Assembly (NCBI GenBank): GCA_900175165.2
Contig: FWWN02000447.1
Span: forward strand, 1-58,272
Reading direction: 5' to 3'
DNA length: 58,272 nt
Source of the DNA: Rhizomucor pusillus
Taxonomy: Eukaryota; Mucoromycota; Mucoromycetes; Mucorales; Lichtheimiaceae
Positions 33,814 to 45,026 of this stretch are shown here, one piece after another (the first letter of the stretch is position 1; every line of letters starts with the position of its first letter). The position numbers and the translations under genes are program-made. Below the pieces are notes generated by a model. It ran no database searches, was not told the origin of the DNA, and saw only the letters and a program-made list of their open reading frames with translations.

Positions 33814-36800
33814 ATGTATGGGTCATCATATCATGCGCATCATCAGCCATACTACAAAGCAGCTCTGGCCGGACCAGCAGGCAGACCGCCTCCAGAAACA
33901 CACTCACAAGCAATTCCGCGCGGCTCTTCTTCATCCTCCTCATCCCTATCTAGCGCGGTAGCAGCTGCACGCAAAGGGCGTCGGTCTAATTATTCCTCCA
34001 TGAGACGGCCTGTAGGTGCGTAGTTTAAAGCCTTTTCTGTCTGTGCTCTCAAATAACACTGCTAATCTTGGCGATCAGAACGAGTGTTGGTAGAAGGAGG
34101 TGGTGTCAAACTTAAAGTGCATGTTGACGACGTTTTGGATGATTGGGACTCAGATCCCGAGCTGGAAACGGCTCAAATCCGGGAAGCATCCAGAGTGCGC
34201 CGAGGACACGTTGTTGCCAGGCAGCATAACAGTGGGAGCAGCAGCAGCAGCGGTGGTAGCAGCGGCAGGCGCTTAGAGAACGAGTTGCCATTCTATTCCA
34301 CTGTTGTGGAACCCGCCATGGCCCTGGGACAGCAATGGCCGCCCCGTCCAGCTCAGCCAAGAGGTTTCCAGCGATACCAATCTGGGTACAAAGTACCACC
34401 ATTGCATGAACCGCAGGTAGTACATATACAATCTATATATGTATGCAGCCAATCTAGAAGCAGTTCATTGAGCTACAAAGGTTTTAGCAAAGACCCAAGC
34501 CGCTGTATTCATTGACAGTGCATTTGAACGACACGTACAAGCGGCACCATCCTGAATTCCAGTACGATACTGCACGATCCAACCCGAAGCGGATACTCAC
34601 AAAGCCGAGCAAACCAGCCAAGAACGATGGATACGACAATGAGGATCACGATTACATTCTGCGTGTCAACGATGTGCTTGGGGAGGAGAAGGAATACCAG
34701 TAAATATTTACCATTATATGCCCCAAGCTACTAAGGAGACTGGAGGACTCACGAGACCAAATGGGGACTATGTAGATACAGGGTCATTGATCTTTTAGGA
34801 CAGGGAACATTTGGTCAGGTAGTGAAATGTGAGCGGGTTAGCACAGGGCAGTTATTCTCTGTGAAAGTTATCAAAAACAAGCCCGCATACCGGAACCAGA
34901 GCCGCATGGAGGTCGAAATTGTGAAGGAGGTAAAATGCATTCATGCTATCAAAGTTGACTGTCGGCTTTCGCTGATACTCTTCAAGCTGAAACAAAAATT
35001 AGATGCAAAAAATCATCACCATCTGCTGCAGCTGCATCACACTTTTAATCACAAGAACCATCTGTGCTTGGTGTTTGAACTGCTCTCCTTTAATCTGTAC
35101 GAGCTAATTAAGCAAAATGACTTTAAAGGCTTGTCACTCAATCTTGTCAGGGTCTTCGCTCTGCAATTGCTTGATACCCTGACGCTCCTCAAAGACGCAA
35201 ATGTTATACACTGCGACCTTAAACCAGAAAATGTCCTTTTAAAAAGGTAAGTTGAGAATTGGATATTCTCTTGTGGTAAGATAATTCACCTTCAAATTTT
35301 TCGAATTAGCCCGGAATCGCCAACCATCAAAGTGATAGATTTTGGATCTGCGTGTTTGGAAACGCGCCAAATGTACGAGTATATCCAATCCCGCTTCTAC
35401 CGATCGCCCGAAGTGCTTCTGGGTTTGCCATACACATCTGCCATCGACATGTGGTCCTTTGGGTGCATTGTAGCTGAGCTTTTTATCGGCATCCCGTTAT
35501 TTCCCGGAAGCTCAGAATACAATCAGTTGAGACGTATTGTTGATATGCTAGGGTAAGCGATGAACTTTAGGCTTGAAATAATGGCCTTCAATACTTAGAT
35601 TACAATATAGGAATCCACCACAGAGTATGTTGGATAAAGGGAAGAAGACCTTACAGTTTTTCAATCGCGAAGCCCATACTGGAGGCAAGCAAGTATACCG
35701 ACTAAAGTCAAGAGAGCAATATAGCAAAGAGCATGGCAGGAATGAGTTACCAAGCAAGCAATATTTCCGTCAACGTGATTTGCCGTCGCTGATTCTGGAG
35801 TACAATCCTGGCCCGAAAGCTATGCCTATAATGGACGAGCAGGAACGCAAAAGAGGTGTGAAGCAAAAAAAATTTAGAATAACGAGAAATGGCTATGCTG
35901 ACTGCCATCTGGATTTAGATATACAAACCCGGCACGCACTTGTCAATTTCTTGGAGGGCGTTCTGCAACTTGATCCGCTGACGCGCTGGACACCACGACA
36001 GGCCCGATACCATCCATTCATTACAGGCGAGCCGTATGTCGAGCCATACAAGCCGGAAAAACATATGAAGTCGGCCATGAGGCACGAAGCTGCTTCGTCT
36101 GCAAGCTCTCAGAACGGCGCACATGTACCAAATAACGCACGAGTGACAAGTCCAAAGGAGAACAACCACACTGGGGCTCATCGTTCTCGTGCGCGGTCAA
36201 TGGGCGTGCCAACGATACCCAGTCACATCCAAGAATTGGCTCAAGATATCCAAGCACAACCAGTCATCCGATCCACCAAGGACGCGGATTCTAACAACGG
36301 GCGCAAGCTCAGACCTGGTCCCATGCCGATTGTTGAGACGATACCAGTAGCTGCAACGCAGCAACAGCAAGGAGAGCAACCGCGTGTACATCGGCATACG
36401 CGGTCCCATGGTAACGTTGTCGGTCTGCTACCACCTGAAGTTCCACGCACCATCAAAGCTACTACTGGTAGTACTATTACCTCGTCAGATACCACGCTCG
36501 CTCCGTCGGACTCGAGCAGTGTTGAAAAACACACCGTCTTTGTTGAGAATAATGCACTCGTACCTATTATATCCGGTTCGCAATCAGAAGTCCCACAGGC
36601 AACGCGCAAGGTGAAGATAGCGCCAATGCTCAAGGTTCGATTCGGGTCTCGAGACTCGCTGCGGATGGCAGATGAAGTGCACGTGAAAAAGGGGGAAGCA
36701 GACTGGCTTGTTGAGACACAGTCGAAACCAAAACGTCGTTTGGCGCATGCAGGCGAGGCTGCGGGCGGGCTGTTGCTGATGCGTCAAGAGAATCCAGAAG

Positions 36801-36898
36801 AAGTAACAAACAGCAGTGGAAAAAAGATGGCGGCTGCGCTGAAACGGCGTTCCTTGCTGAGTAGTAGTAACAGTAACAACGACAGCGGAAACATGTAA
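33814..36898 (+). CDS. YAK1: DYRK-family protein kinase Yak1
   Basis: Seven exons (33814-34015, 34079-34416, 34488-34699, 34776-34929, 34987-35246, 35310-35552, 35611-36898) give 898 residues. The low-complexity N-terminus is followed by [20 protein letters not shown] and KNDGYDNED, the Yak1-specific block before the kinase domain. In the kinase domain the glycine loop is [12 protein letters not shown], the catalytic Lys is in [12 protein letters not shown], the catalytic loop is [13 protein letters not shown] and the metal site is VIDFGSAC. The activation loop [17 protein letters not shown] has the autophosphorylated second Tyr of DYRKs. The C-terminal 290 residues are polar, with Gln and Ser runs. 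Yak1 restrains growth under low PKA/TOR and promotes stress responses and development. The intron at 34930-34986 is 57 nt without stops; it is called intronic because it interrupts the alpha-C region. Confidence 0.95.
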
Positions 36899-36947
36899 AG
36901 CGACTCCCTTTTTATCTTTTTATTGTGAAAATTTTCATCGGTTCCCT

Positions 36948-37785
36948 TCAACGCCAAGAATCCAATTCTTCTGGATTAACATAAATATTTTCTCCATTTT
37001 CTCGTATCGTCTCTTTCAGTTTGTCTCGCGGTAACGGTTTCCGCATATCATATGCATCTTCGTTTGTCGCGCCAGAGTAGTAATTGCGTACTCGCCTGTA
37101 GACAGAGTAACCGAATTTGCGATACATTCCAACAGCTACTGCGTTGGATACTCGAACATACAGATCGACGAACCATCCATTGTATCTAAATGTACAGTGA
37201 AATCATGTCAGGATGCAGGCACCCAAACTTCTCCAGCAACTCCTTTGATACTTGCGTTTTTTCGGAGACTTGCTCCAGCAGATTCATCATACCGTCTGCG
37301 AGGCCAAGGCGACGATATTCGGGAGCAACGGTGATGGCTGTAACATGTCCGTGCCAGTTTTTGCCGGTCCCTTCAGCTTTTCCCATGACTAGTCGGATTC
37401 GGAAACGCACATACAGCCCAGTAAGTAAAAGATATTGTTATCCGCTATTGGTTTCTACTTACCATAGCCCATAAGACGATCGCCTGGCGACATTTGGACA
37501 CAAAATAAATCAGGCCACCGTGCCAAGTACTGAAGATAAAACGAGATATTGTACTAGATCGCGAAAGCCAAGCATCAATATGCGAATGTAGAAAACGTTG
37601 CAAAAGAGATCCAAACTGCGTACCGTTTCTGTCAGGACATCCAAGTTCCTGTCGTTTCATAATGTTAGCGTCTCCTTGGTTTCGGTGTGCAAAAGAATAG
37701 CAGACAGGAATATTGTCAAGCGAACAACGTACACATTGTTGAATTCAAACAGGTCGGTTGCTTTGAATCGTCGCAGTAAGCTCAT
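36948..37785 (-). CDS. NAA20: N-terminal acetyltransferase NatB catalytic subunit
   Basis: Five exons (37785-37733, 37648-37624, 37553-37463, 37388-37256, 37185-36948) give 179 residues. The start MSLLRRFKATDLFEFNNVN, then LTETYNISFYLQYLARWPDL and VTAITVAPEYRRLGLA, are Naa20 signatures. The last is the acetyl-CoA-binding RxxG(L/x)A loop. WFVDLYVRVSNAVAVGMYRKFGYSVYR and the tail NYYSGATNEDAYDMRK complete the fold. NatB acetylates the initiator Met of proteins starting MD, ME, MN or MQ on the ribosome, together with Naa25. The intron at 37255-37186 starts with GCAAGT; this GC-AG join gives EKTYNGWFVDL as in the family. The only phase-compatible GT alternative (GAGTTG) would insert five residues. 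The gene ends 49 bp from the YAK1 stop, in the opposite direction. Confidence 0.93.
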
Positions 37786-37900
37786 TGTAAAAGCTCGGGG
37801 TGAGAGCGCGTGCGCATTGACTGCTTGCTGCAGCTTAAAAGTTTCCTTTTCGAGCGAGCGTATCATTTCTTTTTGTCACTTCTTTAAAAATCGAGTTAGC
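37786..37900. promoter_or_regulatory. Bidirectional promoter of NAA20 and ZNHIT3
   Basis: Only 115 bp separate the two start codons of divergently transcribed genes, so both promoters and leaders must lie or overlap here. I see no TATA box, which fits housekeeping genes. Confidence 0.7.
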
Positions 37901-38601
37901 ATGGCAGGATCGTGCGAGATCTGTGCAGAGAACGACAGCAAATACAAGTGTCCTACTTGCCACGTTCTATAGTAAGAAATGAGCCTGTCGAGGATTGTCA
38001 TGTTTAAAAGCGATCTCTAAATCGCGACCACCTATTGCCAGCTGCTCCGTAGGGTGCTTCAAGTCGCACAAGCGTAAGTTCAGCTTACTTTTTCTATGTG
38101 TCTCTTGGCAATTTTATGTGATATTCTAACATCCCATAAATCTATCAAATAATAGAGCAAAAGTGCACCCCTGTGCCGAAAGCGAAAGGTGAAAGCAATA
38201 GACTTATATTTTTTAAAAAGAAAAAAGTAAAGGTATTAAAATATGCCTTTATTCACGCAGAGGCGCAAAAACAGGAACGAAAACCATTACCTATAGAAAC
38301 AAAAGCAGGAGAAGAAGAAGCAGAGGATGGACGACTTTCAGCTGCTCAACTCAAGCAACTTGGTAAAGAAAAGGACAATATTATTTTTTCTGGAAAGCAT
38401 TTCTAAGTCAATTGTTCAATAGAAGGATCCGAACACGTGCAGAAACATCTCGAAAATCCTTTAATAAGAGACATTGTGAAGCTTATTGATTCTTCAGAAG
38501 ACCCTGAACAAGACTTGATGGGTGCGAGAGATACTCATCCGGAATTCGAAGACTTTGTCCGAAGCCTTGTCAAGGCAACACGCAAGAAGCAATCACAGTA
38601 A
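37901..38601 (+). CDS. ZNHIT3: HIT-type zinc-finger protein (ZNHIT3/Hit1-like)
   Basis: Five exons (37901-37971, 38042-38073, 38156-38188, 38261-38362, 38423-38601) give 138 residues. The zinc finger is CEICAENDSKYKCPTCHVLYC, then SVGCFKSHKQQKC: the eight Cys/His of a HIT finger, at residues 5-36. The rest has LSAAQLKQLGE and a conserved tail (LENPLIRDIVKLIDSSEDPE, HPEFEDFVRSLV), as in ZNHIT3/Hit1. The family helps assemble box C/D snoRNPs with Rsa1/NUFIP. The intron at 38189-38260 is 72 nt and free of stops, so reading through it would add a Lys/Phe-rich insert; family length favours splicing. The poly-Lys/AT-rich sequence there also looks intronic. The promoter is shared with NAA20. Confidence 0.88.
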
Positions 38602-38981
38602 CAACAACAAGAATCTGGCCAACTGATACCTCACTTATTCATTTTTGTTCTTTAAATTGTTATATTGTTTTACTTGTTAATTCAAATATTCAAAATTGTT
38701 ACAAAATTTAGGAGAGTTAGATAAAAAAGAAAGAGAAAAAGAAGATCCATACAGCAAAGGTGCCTTAACATAAACTTGAAATAAGAAAAGAGCATAGCAC
38801 TGGCATAAAGCGATCGCATACATATTTTTAAAAAAATTGCAAAAATATAAAGCTTGTAAAATCTTGTAAACTGAACCATTCGAAGAAAGGAATGGAATGA
38901 TGGATAAAAGAGAGATTTTGGGTTGTCCATAAAGTTTTTCTTTTTAGTCGATGCTGCCTAGGCGCGGCGGTTTACTCTTGC

Positions 38982-39866
38982 CTAGTGGTTGCCGCTGCTG
39001 CTAGCGGTAGAGAGAGAGGCATTCATGTCGTCGAAATTACTTAATCCGGCGGTCATGAACGAAGGAATGGGCGTTGTGTTCACGGCAGGCTTCTCGCGCA
39101 GCAATTGTTCCATACGGACTTCGTTCTTCTCAACAACTAAAGCTCTGAGCCATTTGACTTCTTTCTCCAGCTCTTGGACACGGTTCTCCAAAAATTTGGC
39201 CTTCTCTGTCATCTCGTAAGCCGTGCGTTGCAGGGCTTGTTCGCGTAGCTTCTTCTTGATACGGAACCGCGCGCTAGCCTCAGTGTTTCGTTGACGTTTA
39301 TCGTCCTTGGACAGTTTCTGCTTGACGCTGTTCTCGGACTTTGTCGACGAGTTTGTGCGGCGACGGGTAGTGGTGGGAGCAGGAGCTGTAGATACACTGG
39401 GTGTTGTGTTCAACGTTTCCAACATTGCAGCGTTATCTTGTGGCGAGAAGCTCTGACTGAGAGGAGTGGATGGCTCAGAAGAGATAGCAGAGACATATCC
39501 GTGATGTGCACCTAGAATAAGAAGATTGTTGTATGCATTAGATTGTTGTTTGCCTGCTTAATAGTGGCATATAGACTAACCTTTATCTGCAAGCGAGCAA
39601 GAGAGATCAAAGCAAGATGAAGCATTGTTGCTGTCGCCTTTATCTATAGGTTTATCAGCAACAACTACTCCAGGCTCAACATCGTAAGTGAATTGAGCGT
39701 TTGCAAACAGATCGAGCTCCTCTTGCAGATCTAGATCTGTCAGGAACGAGACAGGATCTACTATCTGGTTGAGCGAATCAATGTAGCTGTATTGCGGCCC
39801 AGTGGCAACAGCTGAAGCCGATGGCTGTTGCTGGTGCGGCTGTTGTTGATGAACGCCTGGAAACAT
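38982..39866 (-). CDS. bZIP transcription factor, Cys3/Met4-like
   Basis: Two exons (39866-39581 and 39511-38982, 69-nt intron) give 271 residues. The N-terminal half is Gln- and acid-rich (QQQPHQQQP; FLTDLDLQEELDLF), as in an activation domain. After a Ser/Thr/Pro linker comes the basic region RNTEASARFRIKKKLREQ, with the N-x7-R bZIP signature. A zipper with leucines in LENRVQELEKEVKWLRALV follows. The RFRIKKK variant is typical of fungal Cys-3/MetR/Zip1 regulators, which activate sulphur-amino-acid genes, and of close relatives. That assignment rests on my recall of the family, so the target pathway is inferred. The start MFPGV is the first ATG of the exon. The C-terminus ends in a Ser-rich stretch. 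Confidence 0.87.
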
Positions 39867-40522
39867 TTAGCGGACACAACACTCACGCAGAGGGTAGAGG
39901 AGAAAAAAAAGAGAACGTGAATGTGAAAACATTCTAGTAAATATAACATCATCCAAGAAGCGTATACAGTTGATTGGCTTTTAGAACTTTGTATTTGGTC
40001 TTTGCGCAACCGGGCTATTGGGCGTTCAAGCGTCGGAACCGATCCTGTTTGTCCAAATGGTCTCCATCCAATGATTTGGGACCATGACCAATCGCGCAAT
40101 CGCCGCGACATCCACACGGGCGATCACGTCATTAGTCTCTGGTGTTGATCGCTTTCTTTCGATGAATGCGCATATACAACGTTGCACTTGCCGGTGATCT
40201 GACGGGTTTTCAACGTTACTTTCTTAAAGTAATTGCGCTGACTCCATGCATTTATATACTTAGCATGTCAACGTAAGTCGGCGATTAATTAACCGAAATT
40301 TTTTCCTATCCATTTTTCCTTATCTGCTTTCGTTTTCTTGTTGTATCAATATTTTACCTAAGTACATTGTAAAAAACATACTAACCCGTGGCACGTTTTC
40401 ATCCAATATATAAAGGCTACATGCTTGAGAAAAAAAAAATACTGCTCCCTCACAGAAGTGCAGCCACCGATAGAAGCTTGAACATGTCAGGGGCTTAAGG
40501 TGAGGGAATATTCTGCTTCCTA
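39867..40522. other. Divergent promoter region
   Basis: Spacer between the bZIP gene (minus) and a tentative small gene (plus). It contains a TATATAAA box at 40407-40414 oriented toward the small gene. Confidence 0.45.
40407..40414 (+). promoter_or_regulatory. TATA box ahead of the small gene
   Basis: TATATAAA about 110 bp before the proposed ATG at 40523. It supports plus-strand transcription here, though it could also be chance in AT-rich sequence. Confidence 0.45.
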
Positions 40523-40968
40523 ATGGGAACTACTGTAAGTCCTTATATACATTCGTGCCTGCGAACTAGTACAATGAGATGGAGCATACATACCAAAAAA
40601 GGCGACTACGCGTCCATTCTGTTTCTAGAAATCCGGATAGTGGCTGACTAACCATATCGGTATACACAGTCTTCCAACACTTTGCAGCAGTCTAATGGCA
40701 CATGGGCTTTTGCCTTCACCTTAGGAGGCGAGCTTAATGCAAACATTGACCGTTACTCGCATATTGTATCCTCAGAGAGAAGGAGAAGCATCCTCAAAGC
40801 AATTCCTGGTAGAGTTATGATATACAAGTACGTGCCGTCTTTGTTCTCCATTTAGGTTTTTTCTTTTTTTCCTAATTAAAGCTATTAAAGGTTTTGACTA
40901 TACACAATTTATGCAGGGTTTTTTAGATATCAATGTTTAGATGGACTCAAACGAATTTGGTTCTAGGA
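40523..40968 (+). CDS. Tentative small gene, 63 residues, unknown
   Basis: A 12-nt first exon (40523-40534, GTAAGT donor), a 140-nt exon (40688-40827) and a last exon (40929-40968) give 63 residues in matching phase. The middle exon reads like real protein (NGTWAFAFTLGGELN, ERRRSILKAIPGRVMIYK) and is open between a TTTGCAG acceptor and a GTACGTG donor. I recognise no family. An earlier acceptor (GCAG at 40917) would end the protein three residues after the join. The last exon overlaps the 3' end of the coding sequence of the antiporter gene on the other strand by 22 bp. That is unusual, so the earlier end may be right. The tiny first exon is the weakest part. Confidence 0.4.
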
Positions 40969-43722
40969 TGAGAAGCAAAGTCGACATCCTTCTCCTCATC
41001 GCTGTTTCTATCTTGCTTTTCTTCTTCTTGAAGCATTTCTTGTAATTCTCGAATCTTGAGTTTGACGCGCTCTTGCCAGTCTGGCATGGATTTGTCTATT
41101 ACAAAAGCATTTGCTCCAGGCCCAGGAGTATTCTCGACAATTAGCTTGCTCCGTTCGTCGAAGACGTGTACGGATGATGGATTGGGTGATGACTGCAGTG
41201 TATTGCTATCTTTTGCAGTGTTATCGTCTGCTGTGGCAGAATCTTCATCACCTGCGAGCTCATGCCGTCGTTTCTCCTCAACCACTTCTGCAGGTTTGAG
41301 CGGTGATCGTCTGTGGAACCATGCAAGAACGTGATCCACCACGGATTCCCTTCTTCGACCTTCGTATGCTTGCGTTTTGGTGATGGGAATGTCGGATGAT
41401 TTGGGTCTTCTGCTAACGACAGGCTCCACAAATCGGATATTCTGTGCTTCGAATGCAGAGTTTACCGCGCTCTGTCGAATGCGATCGTCTGGCAGCAGAT
41501 CTTCTTCTCGTATATCGTCGTTATTGTTACTGCACATGTCAATTGCATATCCGTGCTGTACGCTAGGGACATTGCCGAATTCCAGAGTGGGTCGATATGT
41601 GATATTGCGCAACGTGTTCCGCTCTGTTATTAGGATGTCCATGGATTTGGACTTGCCTCCAAATCTACCATTATACCACTTGGACACTGCTTTGCTGGTA
41701 CTTTTGGCACTGGTGTGAGATAAAGTGCGCGTTCGGATCTTACGCCCAAGTTTAAACAGCGGAATAGTAGTACCGTGTACGAAAACCGACGAAAGAACAA
41801 TAAAAAGCACGATCGGGTTGATGAGCCGTATCGATAGCGCTTCGGCTTGTCCAGGCGGTGTAGGATAAACCTGCAGCATCTCTTCCCTTGCAATCTTTGA
41901 CAGAAACACTGCACCAACTCCCATTGGGCCAAACCAGCCGCTGAAAAGCGCTTCTTGGTAAGTTTTCATGGCTGGGATCGCTCTTTTCAATAACAGGACA
42001 GCCGGTAAACGTCGAAATATGAGGATCAAAATAGCCATCAATATTAGTCGCCATGGTGATAGGCCGAGGTTCGGATCAGTAAATTCGCTCCAAGGCTAAG
42101 CAGAAGGAATGATGTCGTTAGCATGCATGCTGTCTTTCCTAGTTTTGGTTTTTTTTTTCAGCCCTTACAATTAATGCGCCGATGTACACGAAGATGGATA
42201 TGTTTAAAAGCATATCAATGACATCTTGAAATTGAGCTTCCTTCGTTTCTTGCCTAAACCAGTCATCCCAAGAAAACGCATTGCCGGCCGCAAAGCAGGC
42301 CAAGACATCGTCGCTGCCGGAAAATCCCGTCATACTCATCAAGAATAGCTAGGCAACGAGGAAAAAAGTCAGAATCTCCAGTACACTCACCACTTGAGTG
42401 TTTCATTAACTTACAGCTAAAGCTATGGCGAATGACAGGAATGACGGCTTGTCAATAATTTTTCTAGAGAAATTCTCTGCAGTCAGTAAATTAAACAATA
42501 CATCAGCGACACTAAAATATAATAAGCGTACTTTGTATTCGACCACTGCAAAGCTTTACGGGCAATGTATCCGACAATAACTCCAATAACGCAAGAAAGC
42601 GCAATCTGGAACAAGCATGTCTCATAGATCCATTTACCAACAGCCTTGCCAACGTGGTCTTCACCTAACAAAAAGATAGCCAAAAACAGAAACGGAAAGC
42701 CGAGACCATCGTTTGCACCGCTAGGGACAAATAATGTCAATAAGTATATCGTAATCGCAAAGTATTATTATCTTGTAACTCCTCTGTGTAATACCTTTCA
42801 GCAGATAGAGCATTTCTGATGTGGACCGGGACATGCTTGTCTGCAAAGCGGCCTTTAACAACCGAGTTTGCCAAGATCTAAGGGGTTAAGAGAGGAAAAA
42901 GGAATTAAGCCACGTACAGCAACACCGCGCCCTGTCGATCCTTAAAACTTACGGGGTCAGTGGGACAGACGCATGCGGCGATAACAAGCGATTCGAGCTA
43001 TATGTATATTGCGGGGTGATTAGCTTTTTGATTTTCGATACGAATACAGAATTTTGCAGCAGTTTCTTACAAAGTTTATCGGGGGGATCAAGAAGAAAAT
43101 GATCATTCCACTTATAAGCCACATAAACAGCATTACTGGCAGTAGAAGCATTAAGATGGTTTGCCAGTCCTTCTGAAGATAATGCCTAAACCAGCTCTAT
43201 TCGTTATTTGCCTCCCCCGATGGTGATTGCATAACAAGCAAACAACGAATGAGGAAAACGACTTACTTTGGCAATTCAATCCCGACGGCCATCACCTAAA
43301 AATGTCCGTTTCAGCCAGAATGGGATCAAGTCAGCCTCGAGAAGTCCACACGCACGAGGAGAGAGGAAAAGAGAGAGCAAAGGGAGACTCATGCATACCT
43401 GAACAGCAATGACACATCGAGTAAGCTGCTTGGTGATTTCGTCGTTACCCTCCCAACTGTAAGGATTAATACCGTTTGTAACGAGTGGACCTGCTATAAT
43501 GCCCACAATAACAGCTACAACTGAATATTTGTGTATATATATGTCAATGTCGCTGCACTGGTAATCGGATGCCCGAAACGTCGCTTACGTACATGCTTCA
43601 GAGAGGAAGAGCCTCTCTTTAAGAAACATGGAGACATAACCGAAAAATACAATGAAACCGCTAATAACTGCAATGGCAACGGTGAAAGCGGAGAATTCGC
43701 CGGGTATAAGACTGATGGACAT
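40947..43722 (-). CDS. NHA1: Plasma-membrane Na+/H+ antiporter (Nha1/Cnh1 type)
   Basis: Ten exons (43722-43593, 43520-43399, 43295-43267, 43185-43071, 42997-42953, 42877-42795, 42720-42532, 42463-42415, 42348-42169, 42095-40947) give 696 residues. Markers in order: VAVIVGIIAGPLVTNGINPYSW, VMAVGIELPKHYLQ, the ion-binding segment ACVCPTDP (here T-D-P), SAESGANDGLGFPFLFLA with its conserved N-D, TGFSGSDDVLACFAAGNAFSWDDWF and SGWFGPMGVGAVF. These are the CPA1 exchanger core of fungal Nha1/Cnh1/Sod2. About 12 helices precede a 260-residue cytosolic tail that is polar and acid-rich and ends PRTKFV. The protein exports Na+ and K+ in exchange for protons and controls salt tolerance and pH. In two introns the nearest acceptors give frame errors and the next ones restore family sequence. 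Confidence 0.93.
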
Positions 43723-44095
43723 GATGGCAAAAATGCTGAATGCGTTTTCTTAATTAGTGTCGTCAGGGTGAGAAAGCATATAAACGGGTGTGTAGATGTA
43801 TGTGTGTGGAGAAGAGGGAAAAGGAAAGAAAGTGTGAATGGTCCAAGGAGGACTGCAAAAGGAATTTGTTCTTGTCCTTGCAGAAAAAAGTCTAAGGGAC
43901 CTGAATTTCTGCTGCTGCTATTGTTGCTGTTTGCAAATGCGTCGGGTAATTGCTAGGCAAGCCAGCGAGCGCCTAGCTTGCTCGCAACTTTGAATCAATA
44001 TATACTCCTTACTCTTTCCTATTTATCAGGACCTTTTTACAGGGTCTGGTTTTAATTTCTTTTCTCTTTTTATCTACTATTTTATTGTTTCTAAA
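43723..44095. promoter_or_regulatory. Divergent promoter region, NHA1 and two-helix protein gene
   Basis: 373 bp between two divergent starts, with a pyrimidine-rich stretch before the plus-strand ATG. No defined operator was recognised. Confidence 0.5.
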
Positions 44096-45026
44096 ATGAA
44101 GTCCTTGCGGTGTTCGTATCGCAATGGTCATTTCGATGACCAGTATTCGTTCGAGCTTGAAGGCTTTGTAAGTTTCTTGAGATATATTTCATCATTTCAT
44201 GCAAATGGCTCTGACGTCTGCTGGCAGATGACGAAGCAAGAATTCGCAGCAACTATCAATAGTTTCAACAGCATTGCTCGCTCCAACCCTCCACCACCTC
44301 CACTTTCCTCTGGACGTCTGCTCTTGTTTGTATTTTGCATCTGTTCTTGTTTATTATCCGCGACCCTGCTTGCTATGCACTATACACACCACGGTAGTCT
44401 GATTCTTGCCGCACCCCTATTGATACTCTTCCTACTTGTTGCTATTCATGGGTGGCGCAGGAAGCTCAAAGCAAAGGTAAGACAATAAGGAAACAATCAT
44501 TGAGATATACATCTAAAATTACCTGGGCACTGACATTTGTTTATGCGCAATGGAAAAGTTTGAACGTAGTATCCTGCATATGTGTTCTTGCATGAACGCA
44601 ACAGAAAATGTTCGAGGAATCAATTTTCGCTTTATCAAGGAGTCTCCTAGCAGCTGCAGCAGTGACCCGTCGATGTCTCCTTGCTCCTACTATGTAAGTT
44701 TTCTTTTCATTCTATCCCTTATGCTTTCCCAAAATTATAGGACTAGTCTACTCACCCCTGAATTCTTCCTTTTCTTTTCTTTCTCTCCATGTACCTATTT
44801 CTAGAGTATTATTATTGAATTCGACGACCGATACAATCTGCTACACCACTTTACTACGCCGACCACAAACCAGCCTAAAATCATACCTCTGTATCGTTTA
44901 CCAGACGAGGAGAGGATGCCAACGTTCCCTCCCGCATACCGCCCGTCTGTTGCGGATCCCCCTTCATATGCGCATACCCAAGTACAGATGCCATCAGGCG
45001 CCTACCACCCAAACGAAAAGGTTTAA
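44096..45026 (+). CDS. Two-helix membrane protein with PPxY-containing tail
   Basis: Exons 44096-44167, 44228-44476, 44559-44693 and 44805-45026 give 225 residues. A soluble head is followed by two helices (LLLFVFCICSCLLSATLLAM and LILAAPLLILFLLVAIHGW) joined by a short HYTHHG loop, so both ends should face the cytosol. After the helices come FERSILHMCSCMNATENVRGINFRF and SIIIEFDDRYNLL, which look like a small folded module. The tail is Pro/Tyr-rich with PPAYRP and PPSY motifs. PPxY sites recruit WW domains of Rsp5-type ubiquitin ligases, so the protein may be an adaptor or cargo in endosomal sorting; this is inference. All introns are in phase 0. I do not recall a named family, although fungal proteins of this layout exist. 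Confidence 0.75.
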
